From Fredinandcohnia onubensis (GTDB lineage: Bacteria > Bacillota > Bacilli > Bacillales > Bacillaceae_L): DNA of 64,000 nucleotides. A model generated the notes under the pieces. The model made no database searches. It was not told where the DNA came from and saw only the letters and a program-made list of their open reading frames with translations. Within the stretch, counting starts at the first letter, position 1; the number at the start of each line of letters is the position of its first letter. Shown one piece after another: positions 26,586 through 35,516 of the stretch. Position numbers and translations under genes: made by a program. The DNA lies in the NCBI RefSeq assembly GCF_031181385.1, contig NZ_JAPSKV010000008.1:62001-126000 (forward strand). Direction: 5' to 3'.

Positions 26586-27401
26586 TTATTTTACAGCGCC
26601 CTCTGTTAAACCTGTTTGTAACTTCTTTTGTCCAAGGAAAAGCAGTATTAAGGTTGGGATGATGACAATCACAGCACCTGCCATGATGACACCCCAGTCA
26701 TTTAGCTGTTCTTGTGTTTGTAATTGTTTCAAGCCAATTTGCACCGTACGAACCGTATCGTTTGTAGTTGCAAGAAGTGGCCATAGATACATATTCCAGG
26801 ATGTTAGAAAACCATATACCCCTAATGTGACTAAGCTAGTCCTTGATACAGGCAAAATGACAGTTAAGAAAAATTTAAAATCACCAATCCCAGCAATCTG
26901 GCTTGCTTCCCTTAATTCTTTAGGAATTTGTTTAAAGTGCTGTCGTAACAAAAATGTTCCAAATGTCGTTGCAAAGAATGGAATCGTTAAGCCTGCGTAG
27001 TTATCAAGCCAACCTAGATCACGGATAATGTGAAAGTTTGGAATAATAGACGCCTCAAAAGGAACCATCATTGTTGCAATAAAAAGATAAAATAGAACAT
27101 CTCTTCCTTTAAACTCTAAAAATACAAAAGCATAGGCTGCTAGACTCGATAAAGCCAGTTGTCCGAGCATAATCACAATCGACACTACAAAACTATTAAA
27201 CAAATACTTGAATAACGGAAAACGTTCAAAAGCAGCCACATAATTATCTGCTGTTAGCTTGGTCGGCATACTGGCTGTTAATATATCTTGGTTCGTCATG
27301 AAACTCATGCCAATTGCCATAATGGCCGGTCCTGCTATTAAAAGTGCTGAAATGATTAATAAAATATAGAAGGTTACTTTTCTTCCCAATGACATCATCA
27401 T
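26586..27401 (-). CDS. ugpE: ABC transporter permease UgpE
   Basis: This MalG-type inner-membrane permease has six helices. The EAA loop with the coupling-helix glycine appears as ELREASQIAGIGDFKFFLTVILPVS near residue 160. Its 271 residues are normal for the family. It overlaps ugpA by 4 bp, indicating coupled translation. Confidence 0.9.
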   Translation of the reverse strand: MMMSLGRKVTFYILLIISALLIAGPAIMAIGMSFMTNQDILTASMPTKLTADNYVAAFERFPLFKYLFNSFVVSIVIMLGQLALSSLAAYAFVFLEFKGRDVLFYLFIATMMVPFEASIIPNFHIIRDLGWLDNYAGLTIPFFATTFGTFLLRQHFKQIPKELREASQIAGIGDFKFFLTVILPVSRTSLVTLGVYGFLTSWNMYLWPLLATTNDTVRTVQIGLKQLQTQEQLNDWGVIMAGAVIVIIPTLILLFLGQKKLQTGLTEGAVK

Positions 27402-28342
27402 TGATAGTGAACCCTCCTCTCGCCCAGCTTAAATTGCAGAGCAGTCATTACTAAAATGAGAATAAATAACACGATTGCCTGTGCACTTGCCGATCCGAAT
27501 TGATAATTTACAAATGCCTCTCGGTAAATAGAATAGACGATTAAATTCGTTTCATTTGCTGGGCCACCCTGAGTTAAAATATCGATTTGACCAAACGTTT
27601 GAAACGAATTGATAATCGAAACAGTAATCACAAAGAATAATGTCGGTGAAAGCATCGGGAGCGTAATTCTTCTAAACTTATAAAAATACCCCGAACCCTC
27701 AATATCCGCACTTTCATATAAAGAAGTCTCAATGGATTGTAAACCACCCAGCAATATTAAAAATGTAAAACCTATATTCATCCAAATGGTGGTAATGGCA
27801 ATAGCGACCATTGCCCATTTTGGATCTGTAAGCCAGCCAATCGAATCCGCACCTAACATGTTAAGGATTTGGTTCAACAACCCCATAGTCGGATTAAATA
27901 AGTACAACCAAAATACTGATGCTGCGGCAACCGAGATGCCCATCGTTGACGTAAAAACAGTTCGAAAAAAGCCAATCCCTTTTAGTTTTTCATTCGAAAT
28001 GACGGCTAAAAACAAACTGATAATTATAGTTGCAGGTACCGTATAGATGACAAACAAAAAAGTATTTTTTAAGCTTTTTAATAAGATAGGATCAGAAAAC
28101 ATGTATAAGTAATTTTCTAAGCCTACAAATACGGTAGTAGCTCCTTTGGCATCTGTTAAAAAGAAGCTTAAATAAATGGTCTTAAACAATGGATAAAACA
28201 GAAAAACCCCAAACAAAACAATAGATGGCAATAAAAATAGAATTCCTTTTAACAAACTAGTCATTCGCTTTTGTTTGTTTGCTCTTTTCATTTTGGCAGC
28301 ATAGTTTTTTTCATTTTCAATGATTGGACTGATCATACTCAT
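27398..28342 (-). CDS. ugpA: ABC transporter permease UgpA
   Basis: This is the MalF-type permease partner of UgpE. Six core helices follow a cytoplasmic N-terminus, and the EAA loop reads [26 protein letters not shown] near residue 210. The ATG overlaps the ugpC stop (ATGA) and the end overlaps ugpE, so the three genes form one tightly coupled block. Confidence 0.9.
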   Translation of the reverse strand: MSMISPIIENEKNYAAKMKRANKQKRMTSLLKGILFLLPSIVLFGVFLFYPLFKTIYLSFFLTDAKGATTVFVGLENYLYMFSDPILLKSLKNTFLFVIYTVPATIIISLFLAVISNEKLKGIGFFRTVFTSTMGISVAAASVFWLYLFNPTMGLLNQILNMLGADSIGWLTDPKWAMVAIAITTIWMNIGFTFLILLGGLQSIETSLYESADIEGSGYFYKFRRITLPMLSPTLFFVITVSIINSFQTFGQIDILTQGGPANETNLIVYSIYREAFVNYQFGSASAQAIVLFILILVMTALQFKLGERRVHYQ

Positions 28343-29466
28343 AGTGCTACAACCTCTTTTTTCTTCCCCAGTTCAGCAGATTTAAGTAGATTTCCTGTGT
28401 CACCATCAAAGAATAATATGTATTCTGGCATAATTTGTACAGGAACCATTTGCCCAAAGTGGATGTTCCACTGCCCTGGCCATTTTGCCGTCCATAATTC
28501 AGAACCTACATCAAAAGCGATTGATGTTTCATTTCCTAATTGTTCAATATTCACTGCTTCTAAGTATGTAAGATAATTTTCTTTTTCAATGCCTGAGATA
28601 AGATGCTCTGGGCGAATACCAACAACAAGATTTCGGTTTCTCGGTATATCCTTTACAATCGTTGGATCGATTGAAATTTTTAGTTGATTCTCAATTATAA
28701 GATGTGTCCCATCCTCTGAAATGACAGCATTTCCTAAATTCATTTTTGGTGAACCGATAAAAGAAGCAACAAATAAATTTTGCGGTTCATTATATAAATT
28801 AATCGGTTGACCTACTTGTTGAATTTTCCCGTCATTAAGGACCATAATTCGGTCACCCATCGTCATTGCTTCAACTTGGTCGTGGGTAACATAGATCATG
28901 GTTAGCCCCAGACGCTTTTGCAGTCTCCGTATTTGAACCCGCATATTCGCACGAAGCTTAGCATCCAAATTAGATAGCGGCTCGTCCATTAAACATAAAG
29001 GAGCTTGACTAACAACCGAACGTCCTAGTGCAACACGTTGTCTTTGTCCACCAGAAAGCTCCCTTGGTTTCCGCTTTAGCAATTCGCTTAACCCTAACAT
29101 TTCTGCAGCTTCTTTCAGCCTTCTTTGCTGTTCTTTTTTATCCACTTTTCTAGCTTTTAAACCAAACAGAATATTTTGCTCTACAGTTAAATGTGGATAT
29201 AAGGCGTAATTTTGAAAGACCATTGATAAATCTCGATTTTTTGGAGGGAGATGATTCACAACCTCATTGTTAATCTTCAAGATTCCCCCTGAAATTTCTT
29301 CAAGCCCTGCGATCATCCTAAGCAATGTACTCTTACCGGACCCAGAAGGACCAACAAGTACGAAAAATTCACCATCTTCTATCGAAACAGAGATACCATC
29401 CAATACATCCTTTTGTTTATCATAGGATTTAGAGATATCAGTTAACTCCACTCGACTCATGCCCAA
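28339..29466 (-). CDS. ugpC: ABC transporter ATP-binding protein UgpC
   Basis: The MalK-type ATPase energises UgpAE. It shows Walker [10 protein letters not shown] (residue about 38), the Q-loop [13 protein letters not shown], signature [13 protein letters not shown], Walker [12 protein letters not shown] and switch histidine VTHDQ. A C-terminal OB-like (TOBE) regulatory domain fills residues about 240-370. The length of 375 is standard. It is the first gene of the operon. Confidence 0.92.
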   Translation of the reverse strand: MGMSRVELTDISKSYDKQKDVLDGISVSIEDGEFFVLVGPSGSGKSTLLRMIAGLEEISGGILKINNEVVNHLPPKNRDLSMVFQNYALYPHLTVEQNILFGLKARKVDKKEQQRRLKEAAEMLGLSELLKRKPRELSGGQRQRVALGRSVVSQAPLCLMDEPLSNLDAKLRANMRVQIRRLQKRLGLTMIYVTHDQVEAMTMGDRIMVLNDGKIQQVGQPINLYNEPQNLFVASFIGSPKMNLGNAVISEDGTHLIIENQLKISIDPTIVKDIPRNRNLVVGIRPEHLISGIEKENYLTYLEAVNIEQLGNETSIAFDVGSELWTAKWPGQWNIHFGQMVPVQIMPEYILFFDGDTGNLLKSAELGKKKEVVAL

Positions 29467-29606
29467 CCTCCTTTCTAATTACATCAACATTTAACCACAA
29501 TTCATGCTATAAAAAAGCGAATTTACCGATTTCTGACAATCTCTTAAATTTACTTAATAAATTAAACGAATCTTTACACTAAACAGGTCAGATGCACTAT
29601 TTACAA

Positions 29607-29687
29607 AGGGACATGTCCTTCGTTCCAGAACTGTGCACACCTCTTTTTGTGAAAAATAGTGGGACACGAAACCAGACCCCGCGTCCC
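29607..29687. repeat. GGGAC palindromic repeat, copy 6 (A then B half)
   Basis: A weak type-A element at 29607-29628 precedes a degenerate type-B element at 29659-29687, between ugpC and the ktrB terminator. Confidence 0.65.
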
Positions 29688-29692
29688 AAAAT

Positions 29693-29732
29693 AAAAAACC
29701 CTGAAACCGGAAATTTCTTTCACGGTTCAGGG
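29693..29732. terminator. Terminator of ktrAB
   Basis: CCCTGAAACCG pairs with CGGTTCAGGG; a T run follows on the minus strand after the ktrB stop. Confidence 0.82.
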
Positions 29733-29750
29733 TCCTTTTAGAGTGTTAAT

Positions 29751-31076
29751 TTATCCAGTTAGAATGTCTCCATTTGGATATTTTATTTTATTGACCTTAG
29801 GTTTTGCTAAAGAAAAGGCAAGGGTAAGTGGGCCAATTTTGCCAAAGAACATCATGAATATAATCACTAGTTTTCCGATGAATGAGAGTGAATATGTTAC
29901 TCCCATTGACATTCCGACCGTACCAAAAGCTGATACTACTTCAAATAATGAAACCAAAAATGGTGCATCCTCTGAAATCGTTAATATGAACATAGCTCCT
30001 AATACAAATAAAAGACTCATAGTTGAGATTGCTAAGGCTTTGAGTATAATTACTCCGGGTAATGTCCTTTTATAAAGAACTACGTCCTGTTTTCCCTTAA
30101 GAAATGACAAGGCTCCAAAAATAATAACTAGAAAAGTGGTTACTTTTATTCCTCCACCTGTTGAGGCACTCCCCGCTCCAATAAACATTAAAATGATCAT
30201 TAAAAAGGCAGTAGAGTCATTTATACTTGCAATATCTAAGGTGTTAAACCCTGCGGTCCTTGGTACGACACCCTGGAAATATGCTGCCCATAATTTATCT
30301 GGCAACGAAGGTAAACCCGCTAATGTTTTCGGATTATTATACTCTAATACAAACATCAGAATTATTGCTACAACGTTAATAATAAAAGTACCTATTATCA
30401 TCAGTTTGGAGTGGAGACTTAGCTTTTTAAAACGTTTATTATGCCAGACATCCATCAATACAGTAAACCCAATTCCACCTGTAATAAACAGAAAGGTAAT
30501 TCCAATATTAACTGTTGGATCCCCTGCATACCCCATTAAACTATCTGACCATAATGCAAAACCAGCATTGTTAAACGCAGATATAGAGTGGAAAAAACTA
30601 TAGTATATTCCCTTCCACCATCCATATTCAGGAACCCACTTAATGGATAAAATAAGCAATCCTATAAATTCAATTGAAATTGAATAGATAAACAGGTTTT
30701 TAACTAGTTTAATAACTCCTCCAAGGGAAGTCTGATTTAATGATTGTTGTATAACCATTCTTTCTTTTAACCCAATTTTTTTACCAAGCATCATATAGAT
30801 TAGTACAGCAAAAGACATAATTCCTAATCCGCCAAGTTGAATCAATGACACAATTATTACCTCACCGAATGTTGTAAAAACACTTGGAGTATCCACTACT
30901 ATCAGTCCTGTCACTGTCATTGCAGAAGTTGCAGTAAATAAAGCATCAATCAAACTAATCGATGTTGTCGTTGCTATAGGCAGTTTTAACAATAGTGAGC
31001 CAACTAATATAAAAAACAAAAATATAAAGATTAAAAGTTGGTAAGGAGACAGGTTTATATGTTGTTTAAACTTCAT
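29751..31076 (-). CDS. ktrB: Ktr potassium uptake system membrane subunit
   Basis: The K+ channel-like subunit has four M1-P-M2 repeats in 441 residues. Selectivity-filter glycines are visible in AMTVTGLIV, HSISAFNNAGFAL, GVVPRTAGFNTLD and FEVVSAFGTVGMSMG, as in KtrB/TrkH proteins. It lies directly downstream of ktrA. Together with the c-di-AMP riboswitch upstream of ktrA this matches the Bacillus ktrAB arrangement. Confidence 0.93.
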   Translation of the reverse strand: MKFKQHINLSPYQLLIFIFLFFILVGSLLLKLPIATTTSISLIDALFTATSAMTVTGLIVVDTPSVFTTFGEVIIVSLIQLGGLGIMSFAVLIYMMLGKKIGLKERMVIQQSLNQTSLGGVIKLVKNLFIYSISIEFIGLLILSIKWVPEYGWWKGIYYSFFHSISAFNNAGFALWSDSLMGYAGDPTVNIGITFLFITGGIGFTVLMDVWHNKRFKKLSLHSKLMIIGTFIINVVAIILMFVLEYNNPKTLAGLPSLPDKLWAAYFQGVVPRTAGFNTLDIASINDSTAFLMIILMFIGAGSASTGGGIKVTTFLVIIFGALSFLKGKQDVVLYKRTLPGVIILKALAISTMSLLFVLGAMFILTISEDAPFLVSLFEVVSAFGTVGMSMGVTYSLSFIGKLVIIFMMFFGKIGPLTLAFSLAKPKVNKIKYPNGDILTG

Positions 31077-31110
31077 AGATTTTTCTCCCCAATCCTATAA
31101 ATCCATTAAA

Positions 31111-31764
31111 CTACAAGCCTTTTTCTTCAAAACGTTGTAAATTCAAATTACTTCCCATAACAACCAACGTATCACCCTGCTGAAGGATATCATTGGGTAA
31201 AGGTGAAATATTGATTTGCTCGCCCCTTTTAATCGCTAATATTGTACAACCGTACTTTGCACGAATATCCAATTGAATTAATGATTTATGATTTATTTTC
31301 TCAGTGGCTTTTAATTCCAAAATGCTATAGTCTTTTGACAGCTCAATAAAATCAATGATATTTTCAGAATTAAGTTGGTGCGCAACTCTTATTCCCATAT
31401 CTTGCTCTGGATGGATGACTCGGTCAGCACCAATTTTTTCTAGTATTTTGTGGTGGTATGAATTTTGCGCTTTTACCCAAACCACGATCCCCATCTCTTT
31501 GAGTAACAAGGTACAATGGATACTTGATTGCATATCTTCTCCTATAGCGACAATGGCAAGGTCAAAGTTTCTTATTCCCAAAGATTTGAGAGTATTTTCA
31601 TCCGTTACATTTGCAACTACTGCTGTGGTTGAATCATTGATCATATTATTTACTCTGTCTTCGTTAATATCGATTGCTAAAACTTCATTACCTAACATGT
31701 TCAATTCCCTACACACTGCACTTCCAAATCGACCTAAGCCAATAACTACGAATTGCTTTTTCAA
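31111..31764 (-). CDS. ktrA: Ktr potassium uptake regulatory subunit (RCK)
   Basis: The cytoplasmic gating ring protein has a Rossmann RCK_N domain (FVVIGLGRFGSAVCRELNMLG, then the Asp-ending strand VLAIDIN). An RCK_C domain (about residues 140-217), which in this family binds c-di-AMP, follows. The ORF opens at 31788, but GAGGAGAGG lies inside that extension directly before a TTG pair. A start at 31764 gives KKQFVVIGLGRFG, like KtrA of Bacillus. The start remains uncertain. Confidence 0.9.
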   Translation of the reverse strand: MKKQFVVIGLGRFGSAVCRELNMLGNEVLAIDINEDRVNNMINDSTTAVVANVTDENTLKSLGIRNFDLAIVAIGEDMQSSIHCTLLLKEMGIVVWVKAQNSYHHKILEKIGADRVIHPEQDMGIRVAHQLNSENIIDFIELSKDYSILELKATEKINHKSLIQLDIRAKYGCTILAIKRGEQINISPLPNDILQQGDTLVVMGSNLNLQRFEEKGL

Positions 31765-31800
31765 CAACCTCTCCTCGTTTCCTTCCATAACACCAATACA

Positions 31801-32012
31801 AAAAAGACCATCACAAATAGAATGGTCTTAGGCTGAACCTTTGACCTTTCTCTCGATATGGATACTTAACGCTTACGAGGTTAGCTGTCGGATTAGGAAT
31901 TGAGAGTATCCCCTCTTACTTTGTAAGATTCACCCCAAGATAGGCTGACCCTATCAAAAAAATGGTTCCCCCGCTCAAAAATGATTCAGCGAATAAAAGG
32001 TGTTCGGATTAT
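31801..32012 (-). ncRNA. ydaO/yuaA c-di-AMP riboswitch with terminator
   Basis: On the minus strand CGCTGAATC, GAGCGGGGGAACCA, TTGGGGTGAATC, AGAGGGGATACTC and AATCCGACAGCTAACCTCGT occur in the order of the ydaO/yuaA consensus. A terminator (GACCATTC/GAATGGTC-like stem, 31806-31827) with six T's follows. High c-di-AMP should terminate transcription of ktrAB, reducing K+ uptake. Confidence 0.95.
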
Positions 32013-32124
32013 TTTTTTTGAATTAATAATGAGAATTTACTCCCATTTTACTTTGTTGTCAATAATAAAATTTAGATGATAAAGATGTTTAGGCGTGCCA
32101 CCTTGTACTTGGCTTCTTACATAA

Positions 32125-32159
32125 GAAAAGGCTGTATGTTAAAAATAAACATACAGCCT
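32125..32159 (-). terminator. Terminator of the VOC-family gene
   Basis: AGGCTGTATGTT pairs perfectly with AACATACAGCCT; a T-rich tail follows on the minus strand. Confidence 0.75.
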
Positions 32160-32200
32160 CTTCAAAACCTTGTAGCATATTCATTTTTTGAACCAATAAC

Positions 32201-32623
32201 CTAGTCCTCAATCTCCCAAGCTGGGTTCCAGACTACTTCCCATAAATGGCCATCCGGATCCTGGAAGTGACCGGAATATCCACCCCAAAAAGTATCATGG
32301 GCTGAATCTGTTATTGTTGCACCTGCACTTTTGGCCTGCTCCAATACCTTATCCACTTCTTCTTTACTGTTGACATTGTGACCTATTGTAAATTCAGTAG
32401 GACTTGCTGGAGTCTTTGTAACCTTTGCCTCATAAGCAATATCTTCTCGTTTCCATATTGCAAGCTTCAAACCTGATTGTAAGTCAAAAAAAGCAACTGC
32501 TCCATGCTCAAATTCCTTTCCCACAATACCCTCTGTTGGGAATCCTAATCCATCGCGATAAAATTCTAATGCTTTCTCCAAATCATTTACACCTAACGTA
32601 ATTACATTGACTCTGGCTTTCAT
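32201..32623 (-). CDS. VOC (glyoxalase/bleomycin-resistance) family protein
   Basis: The 140-residue protein carries the paired beta-alpha-beta-beta-beta modules of the vicinal-oxygen-chelate superfamily. It begins VITLGVNDLEKALEFYRDGLGFP and ends YSGHFQDPDGHLWEVVWNP. The DPDG(H/N)xWE motif is typical of the glyoxalase-like subgroup annotated as VOC family. Metal ligands are probably H and E in these segments. Substrate unknown; it stands as a single gene with its own terminator. Confidence 0.88.
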   Translation of the reverse strand: MKARVNVITLGVNDLEKALEFYRDGLGFPTEGIVGKEFEHGAVAFFDLQSGLKLAIWKREDIAYEAKVTKTPASPTEFTIGHNVNSKEEVDKVLEQAKSAGATITDSAHDTFWGGYSGHFQDPDGHLWEVVWNPAWEIED

Positions 32624-32704
32624 AATGGAATGATGCCTCCTTTTAGGACAAGTAGAGCAGCGACAGGTATGTCATCACAGCCTCCACTATCCTATTTGTC
32701 AAAA

Positions 32705-32735
32705 ATGGTGGGACGCGGGACCTGTCCCCTTGTCC
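32705..32735. repeat. GGGAC palindromic repeat, copy 7
   Basis: A type-B copy after an A run, ending at the stop codon of the MFS gene; it may double as its terminator. Confidence 0.85.
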
Positions 32736-33977
32736 CTATGATTCTGCGATTGTAGGTTTTCCTGCTTCAATTAATACTTTGTTTCTGCTCATGAAAATGG
32801 CTAGTATGATAATGAATATTCCAGTTCCTAGAAGGAGCCATTCTATTTTAATGAAATCTGCAATTGGGCCAAATATAAGCATTCCTAGTGGCATCATTGA
32901 GGTTGAAATCATCCCCATCACACCGAACACTCTTCCTAAATAATCTTCTTCTACTTTCTCCTGCAACAAAACGGTTGCGGGTGTATTGAAAATCGGCATG
33001 GCGACGCCGAATAAAGCCATGAAGGCAAAATAAACCCAAAAGTTTGGAACGATACCAAGTGCAAATGTACAGACACCCATGATTACACTAGCAAATCCCA
33101 ATGTTTTAATTTTGTTTTCGAAACCTCCCCAGGAAGCGATTATTCCTCCCCCGACCATCATGCCGATGGAGAAGGCGATTTCGATTGCTGATAATCGCCA
33201 AACATCATCACCAAAACTGCGCGTAACCTGCAGCGGTGTCAAGAAGGCTGCCGGTGCCATTAACACAAAAAACACTGCAAAGAAAATGAAAAAGCTCTTC
33301 AGAAACGTATGGTTATTGACATATTGTAACCCTTGTTTAAAATCACTAAAGTAGCTCGTAGTTTGTTTTTCTGCTGCCTTCTCATGTACAGAAATTTTTA
33401 AAGCAAGCAGCGTGATGATAGCAATTGCTGCCGTTATAACATCAATGAAGAAGATCGTTTCAATACTCGCAAAACCTAATAGTGCGGCACTTACCATTGG
33501 TGACACAAACATGATAATAGCCTGAATACTTCCATTCACCCCGTTCACCTTTGTCAATTTATCCTTAGGAACAATTTGCGGTAAAATAGCCCCGACTGCA
33601 GGCATTTGAATTCCGGTTCCAAAGGCACGGACTGCTGCCATCACAAACAACAGCCAAATTGCATCAAATCCCATTAAAAAGAGAATTGCAAGGATTAAAG
33701 TTGCAGTGGCAATAAGTCCATCAGCTAAAATGATTAACATTTTGCGGTTATATCGATCCGCCCAAACCCCTGCCACTGGGGACAAAATAAAGGCTGGGAT
33801 AAAACCGCATATGATATATAACGTCATCATCAAACCGGATTCCGTCGTTAACGTTATATGCCACATCATGGCGTATTGAACCAGAGATGATCCAAAGAGG
33901 GAGATCGTCTGGCTACTTAAAAAGAGAATAATATTCTTGAACCAATTCTCATTACGATTATTTTCTATTGTATTCAT
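32736..33977 (-). CDS. MFS transporter, Mef-like (macrolide-efflux type)
   Basis: The 413-residue, 12-helix exporter resembles the Mef/MFS_3 group. It has a SLFGSSLVQYAMMW first helix, GVWADRYNRKMLIILADG (the GxxxDRxxR loop), LTKVNGVNGSIQAIIMFVSPMVSA, and late FQEK/LQEKVEEDYLGRVFGV before PLGMLIFGP. The layout is close to what I recall of MefA. Only a weak site (GAG) precedes the ATG. Its 278-nt leader contains a promoter, a leader peptide resembling that of ErmD, and terminator-like hairpins, which strongly suggests antibiotic-inducible expression. Substrate specificity is inferred, not seen. Confidence 0.85.
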   Translation of the reverse strand: MNTIENNRNENWFKNIILFLSSQTISLFGSSLVQYAMMWHITLTTESGLMMTLYIICGFIPAFILSPVAGVWADRYNRKMLIILADGLIATATLILAILFLMGFDAIWLLFVMAAVRAFGTGIQMPAVGAILPQIVPKDKLTKVNGVNGSIQAIIMFVSPMVSAALLGFASIETIFFIDVITAAIAIITLLALKISVHEKAAEKQTTSYFSDFKQGLQYVNNHTFLKSFFIFFAVFFVLMAPAAFLTPLQVTRSFGDDVWRLSAIEIAFSIGMMVGGGIIASWGGFENKIKTLGFASVIMGVCTFALGIVPNFWVYFAFMALFGVAMPIFNTPATVLLQEKVEEDYLGRVFGVMGMISTSMMPLGMLIFGPIADFIKIEWLLLGTGIFIIILAIFMSRNKVLIEAGKPTIAES

Positions 33978-34066
33978 TTACTAACAACTCATTTCTATTC
34001 AAATTTATTTAATGCACGATTCACATACTTCGTGTCACTTATGTCAAAAATCCTTTTTTAGACAAC

Positions 34067-34096
34067 AAAAAAAGAGGGAATCCTCGTCCCCTCTTT
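34067..34096 (-). terminator. Intrinsic terminator between leader peptide and MFS gene
   Basis: AAAGAGGG pairs with CCCTCTTT and is followed on the minus strand by seven T's. It lies about 90 bases before the MFS start codon, so read-through would be needed for expression. Confidence 0.85.
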
Positions 34097-34124
34097 TAGA
34101 TAACCGTAAAATATAGGTTTTCTT

Positions 34125-34227
34125 AAAAAATGACAGACCAATCCCGTTGCTCTGAACGTAGGCAGAGCTTCAAACGTATTAAATTAACGAGTGAAAAGTG
34201 GGAAACGTAATCTGATTGATGCTGTCA
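34125..34227 (-). promoter_or_regulatory. Attenuator-like structured leader of the MFS gene
   Basis: On the minus strand TGACAG (34222-34227, inside the leader ORF) pairs with CTGTCA (34131-34136), followed by six T's. CAATC/GATTG extend the stem with a bulge. Inside lies a separate hairpin GCTCTG/CAGAGC (34149-34168). A ribosome held on the leader ORF would cover the 5' arm and change the fold. Confidence 0.7.
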
Positions 34228-34228
34228 C
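34184..34228 (-). CDS. Leader peptide, ErmD-leader-like (MTASIRLRFPLFTR)
   Basis: A 14-codon ORF starts with GTG at 34228, with GGAGG at 34237-34241 (8-base spacing), and ends with TAA. The product MTASIRLRFPLFTR aligns without gaps to the ErmD/ErmK leader as I remember it (MTHSMRLRFPTLNQ), sharing the RLRFP core. In ErmD the RLR motif causes ribosome arrest with macrolides. Here it precedes a Mef-like MFS gene instead of a methylase. The arrest function is inference from this motif. Confidence 0.8.
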   Translation of the reverse strand: MTASIRLRFPLFTR

Positions 34229-34261
34229 AAGGAAAACCTCCATTTCTTTATAATCGATATC

Positions 34262-34290
34262 ATCATAACAAAATCGCATTTTAAATACAA
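34262..34290 (-). promoter_or_regulatory. Promoter of the MFS leader transcript
   Basis: TTGTAT (34285-34290) and TATGAT (34262-34267) are separated by 17 bp on the minus strand. The predicted transcript start near 34255 lies 27 bases before the leader peptide start. Confidence 0.7.
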
Positions 34291-34334
34291 TTACTTTTTG
34301 GGGGATGTCAAGTCGAAAGACAAGAATATCTCAC

Positions 34335-34904
34335 TTAAACTGGGATAATACGAAAAGGAACTGATTTTTTCACTATACTTTTAGTAGGATAATGAGCTAG
34401 CTTCCCCTCATATTTCAATTGAAGTGACGATATACTCATTAAATCATTTGGTTCAATAAGTGAAGCTGGTTTTCCAAAATCAATGCTGGTACATTCATTT
34501 AGTACAGATGCTACAAACTGAGAACAGAAAAAAGCCTTCTTTCTGTTCAGTGGTCTATTGAACACAACTCCAAATAACCCCAAAAAGTTGTAGCGATAAG
34601 ACTCCTTTTGTGCTTCAATTTCACTAATATATCGTCGCATCTTTTGGATTTCAGCTTCTGTGACTGCAAAAGAATAGATAACACAATCCGCTCGATTAAA
34701 TAATCCTTTTTTCATATCCTCTTTTACAAATCCTCCAATAAATGGATTTCTAGCATTCTTTCTACCAAAACTATATACCTCTGACAATTCAACATCGAAG
34801 GAAATCGAAGCATGATTATATGGCTTTTTCGTATAGAGCTTTATCAATCTTGTAAATACTGTCCCCGTATCTGTTAAAAGAATATATACCTTCTTATCTC
34901 TCAA
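34335..34904 (-). CDS. YiiX/YebB-like papain-fold cysteine hydrolase (permuted NlpC/P60)
   Basis: The 189-residue protein has the permuted NlpC/P60 arrangement. A histidine in the early KKPYNHASISFD (residue about 31) is followed by the cysteine in AFFCSQFVASVLNE (residue about 128). This order distinguishes YiiX-like from classical NlpC proteins. No signal peptide is present. Relatives act on amide or ester bonds of lipids or peptides; the substrate here is unknown. Confidence 0.78.
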   Translation of the reverse strand: MRDKKVYILLTDTGTVFTRLIKLYTKKPYNHASISFDVELSEVYSFGRKNARNPFIGGFVKEDMKKGLFNRADCVIYSFAVTEAEIQKMRRYISEIEAQKESYRYNFLGLFGVVFNRPLNRKKAFFCSQFVASVLNECTSIDFGKPASLIEPNDLMSISSLQLKYEGKLAHYPTKSIVKKSVPFRIIPV

Positions 34905-35093
34905 AATGATTCTCCCCTTTATTTATCAAAAGCTACCTTATTAATACCAATATACATACGAAATCTTAAGAAGAGCTTAATCGTTTTCTTAAGAAATTCT
35001 TAATTTCTTCCATCATATAAAATGATGTGGATACATTTAACCTGCTAGAGCCTAATTATCTACTAAGTCCTCAGTCTTATTTTTTGTAATAAA

Positions 35094-35125
35094 TGGTGGG
35101 ACGCGGGACCTGTCCCACTGTCCCA
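35094..35125. repeat. GGGAC palindromic repeat, copy 8
   Basis: A type-B copy immediately upstream of the promoter of the MutS2-like leader transcript. Confidence 0.85.
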
Positions 35126-35130
35126 GACAC

Positions 35131-35160
35131 TTGACTTCGAATACGAGCATAGGTTATAAA
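35131..35160 (+). promoter_or_regulatory. Promoter of the MutS2-like leader transcript
   Basis: TTGACT (35131-35136) is followed after 17-18 bp by TTATAA/TATAAA (35154-35160). Transcription from here would make a leader of about 350 nt before the MutS2-like start. Confidence 0.72.
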
Positions 35161-35207
35161 GGAAGTGTAAGTAAAAAAAACGCCTTAAAATAAAGGGGTA
35201 TGAGTTT

Positions 35208-35231
35208 ATGTTATCGGTGGTTCTTAACTAA
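35208..35231 (+). CDS. Candidate leader peptide MLSVVLN
   Basis: ATG at 35208 lies 9 bases after AAAGGGG and opens a 7-codon ORF ending TAA at 35231. The last codons (GTT CTT AAC) are the 5' arm of a 10-bp long-range stem. An overlapping 12-codon ORF from 35200 (MSLCYRWFLTNP) is an alternative with poorer spacing. Evidence is positional only. Confidence 0.45.
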   Translation: MLSVVLN

Positions 35232-35455
35232 TCCATAATTGGATAGCTGGAAGAAGCAAAAAAACGTAGCAAGGCTATGTTTATTTCACTATGGCTTCTT
35301 TTGGAAAGTTAAGAACACGCATCATAGCTATGAAAAATGGATCTTGCTATGGCATGTTTGTCATGGTTTTTTTGTGTCTAAGAAACACCAATGACTATTC
35401 TATGCCCAGGTCTATCTTCAGCCGTCATGAGCGATTTGTTCATGACGGCTTTTTT
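35220..35455 (+). promoter_or_regulatory. Structured leader RNA with competing stems and two terminators
   Basis: GTTCTTAACT (35220-35229) pairs with AGTTAAGAAC (35307-35316), enclosing ATCCA/TGGAT, AAGAAGC/GCTTCTT and TAGC/GCTA stems. GCTATG occurs at 35274-35279 and 35346-35351, and both copies can pair with the same CATAGC (35323-35328), a switch-like arrangement. ATGGCA/TGTCAT (35349-35364) plus seven T's forms a first terminator; a stronger one follows. Confidence 0.6.
35421..35455 (+). terminator. Strong intrinsic terminator before the MutS2-like gene
   Basis: GCCGTCATGA pairs perfectly with TCATGACGGC, followed by six T's. It lies 62 bases before the start codon and downstream of the only evident promoter. 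Confidence 0.9.
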
Positions 35456-35516
35456 GATATAGCCCGTGAACAATTCCTCACGAACTATGTTTTTTTATAA
35501 AAAGGAGGATTTACCA

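Noticed and set aside
35291-35500. A 69-codon plus-strand ORF upstream of the MutS2-like gene
   Set aside because: It has no ribosome binding site, runs through two terminators and the leader stems, and resembles no protein.
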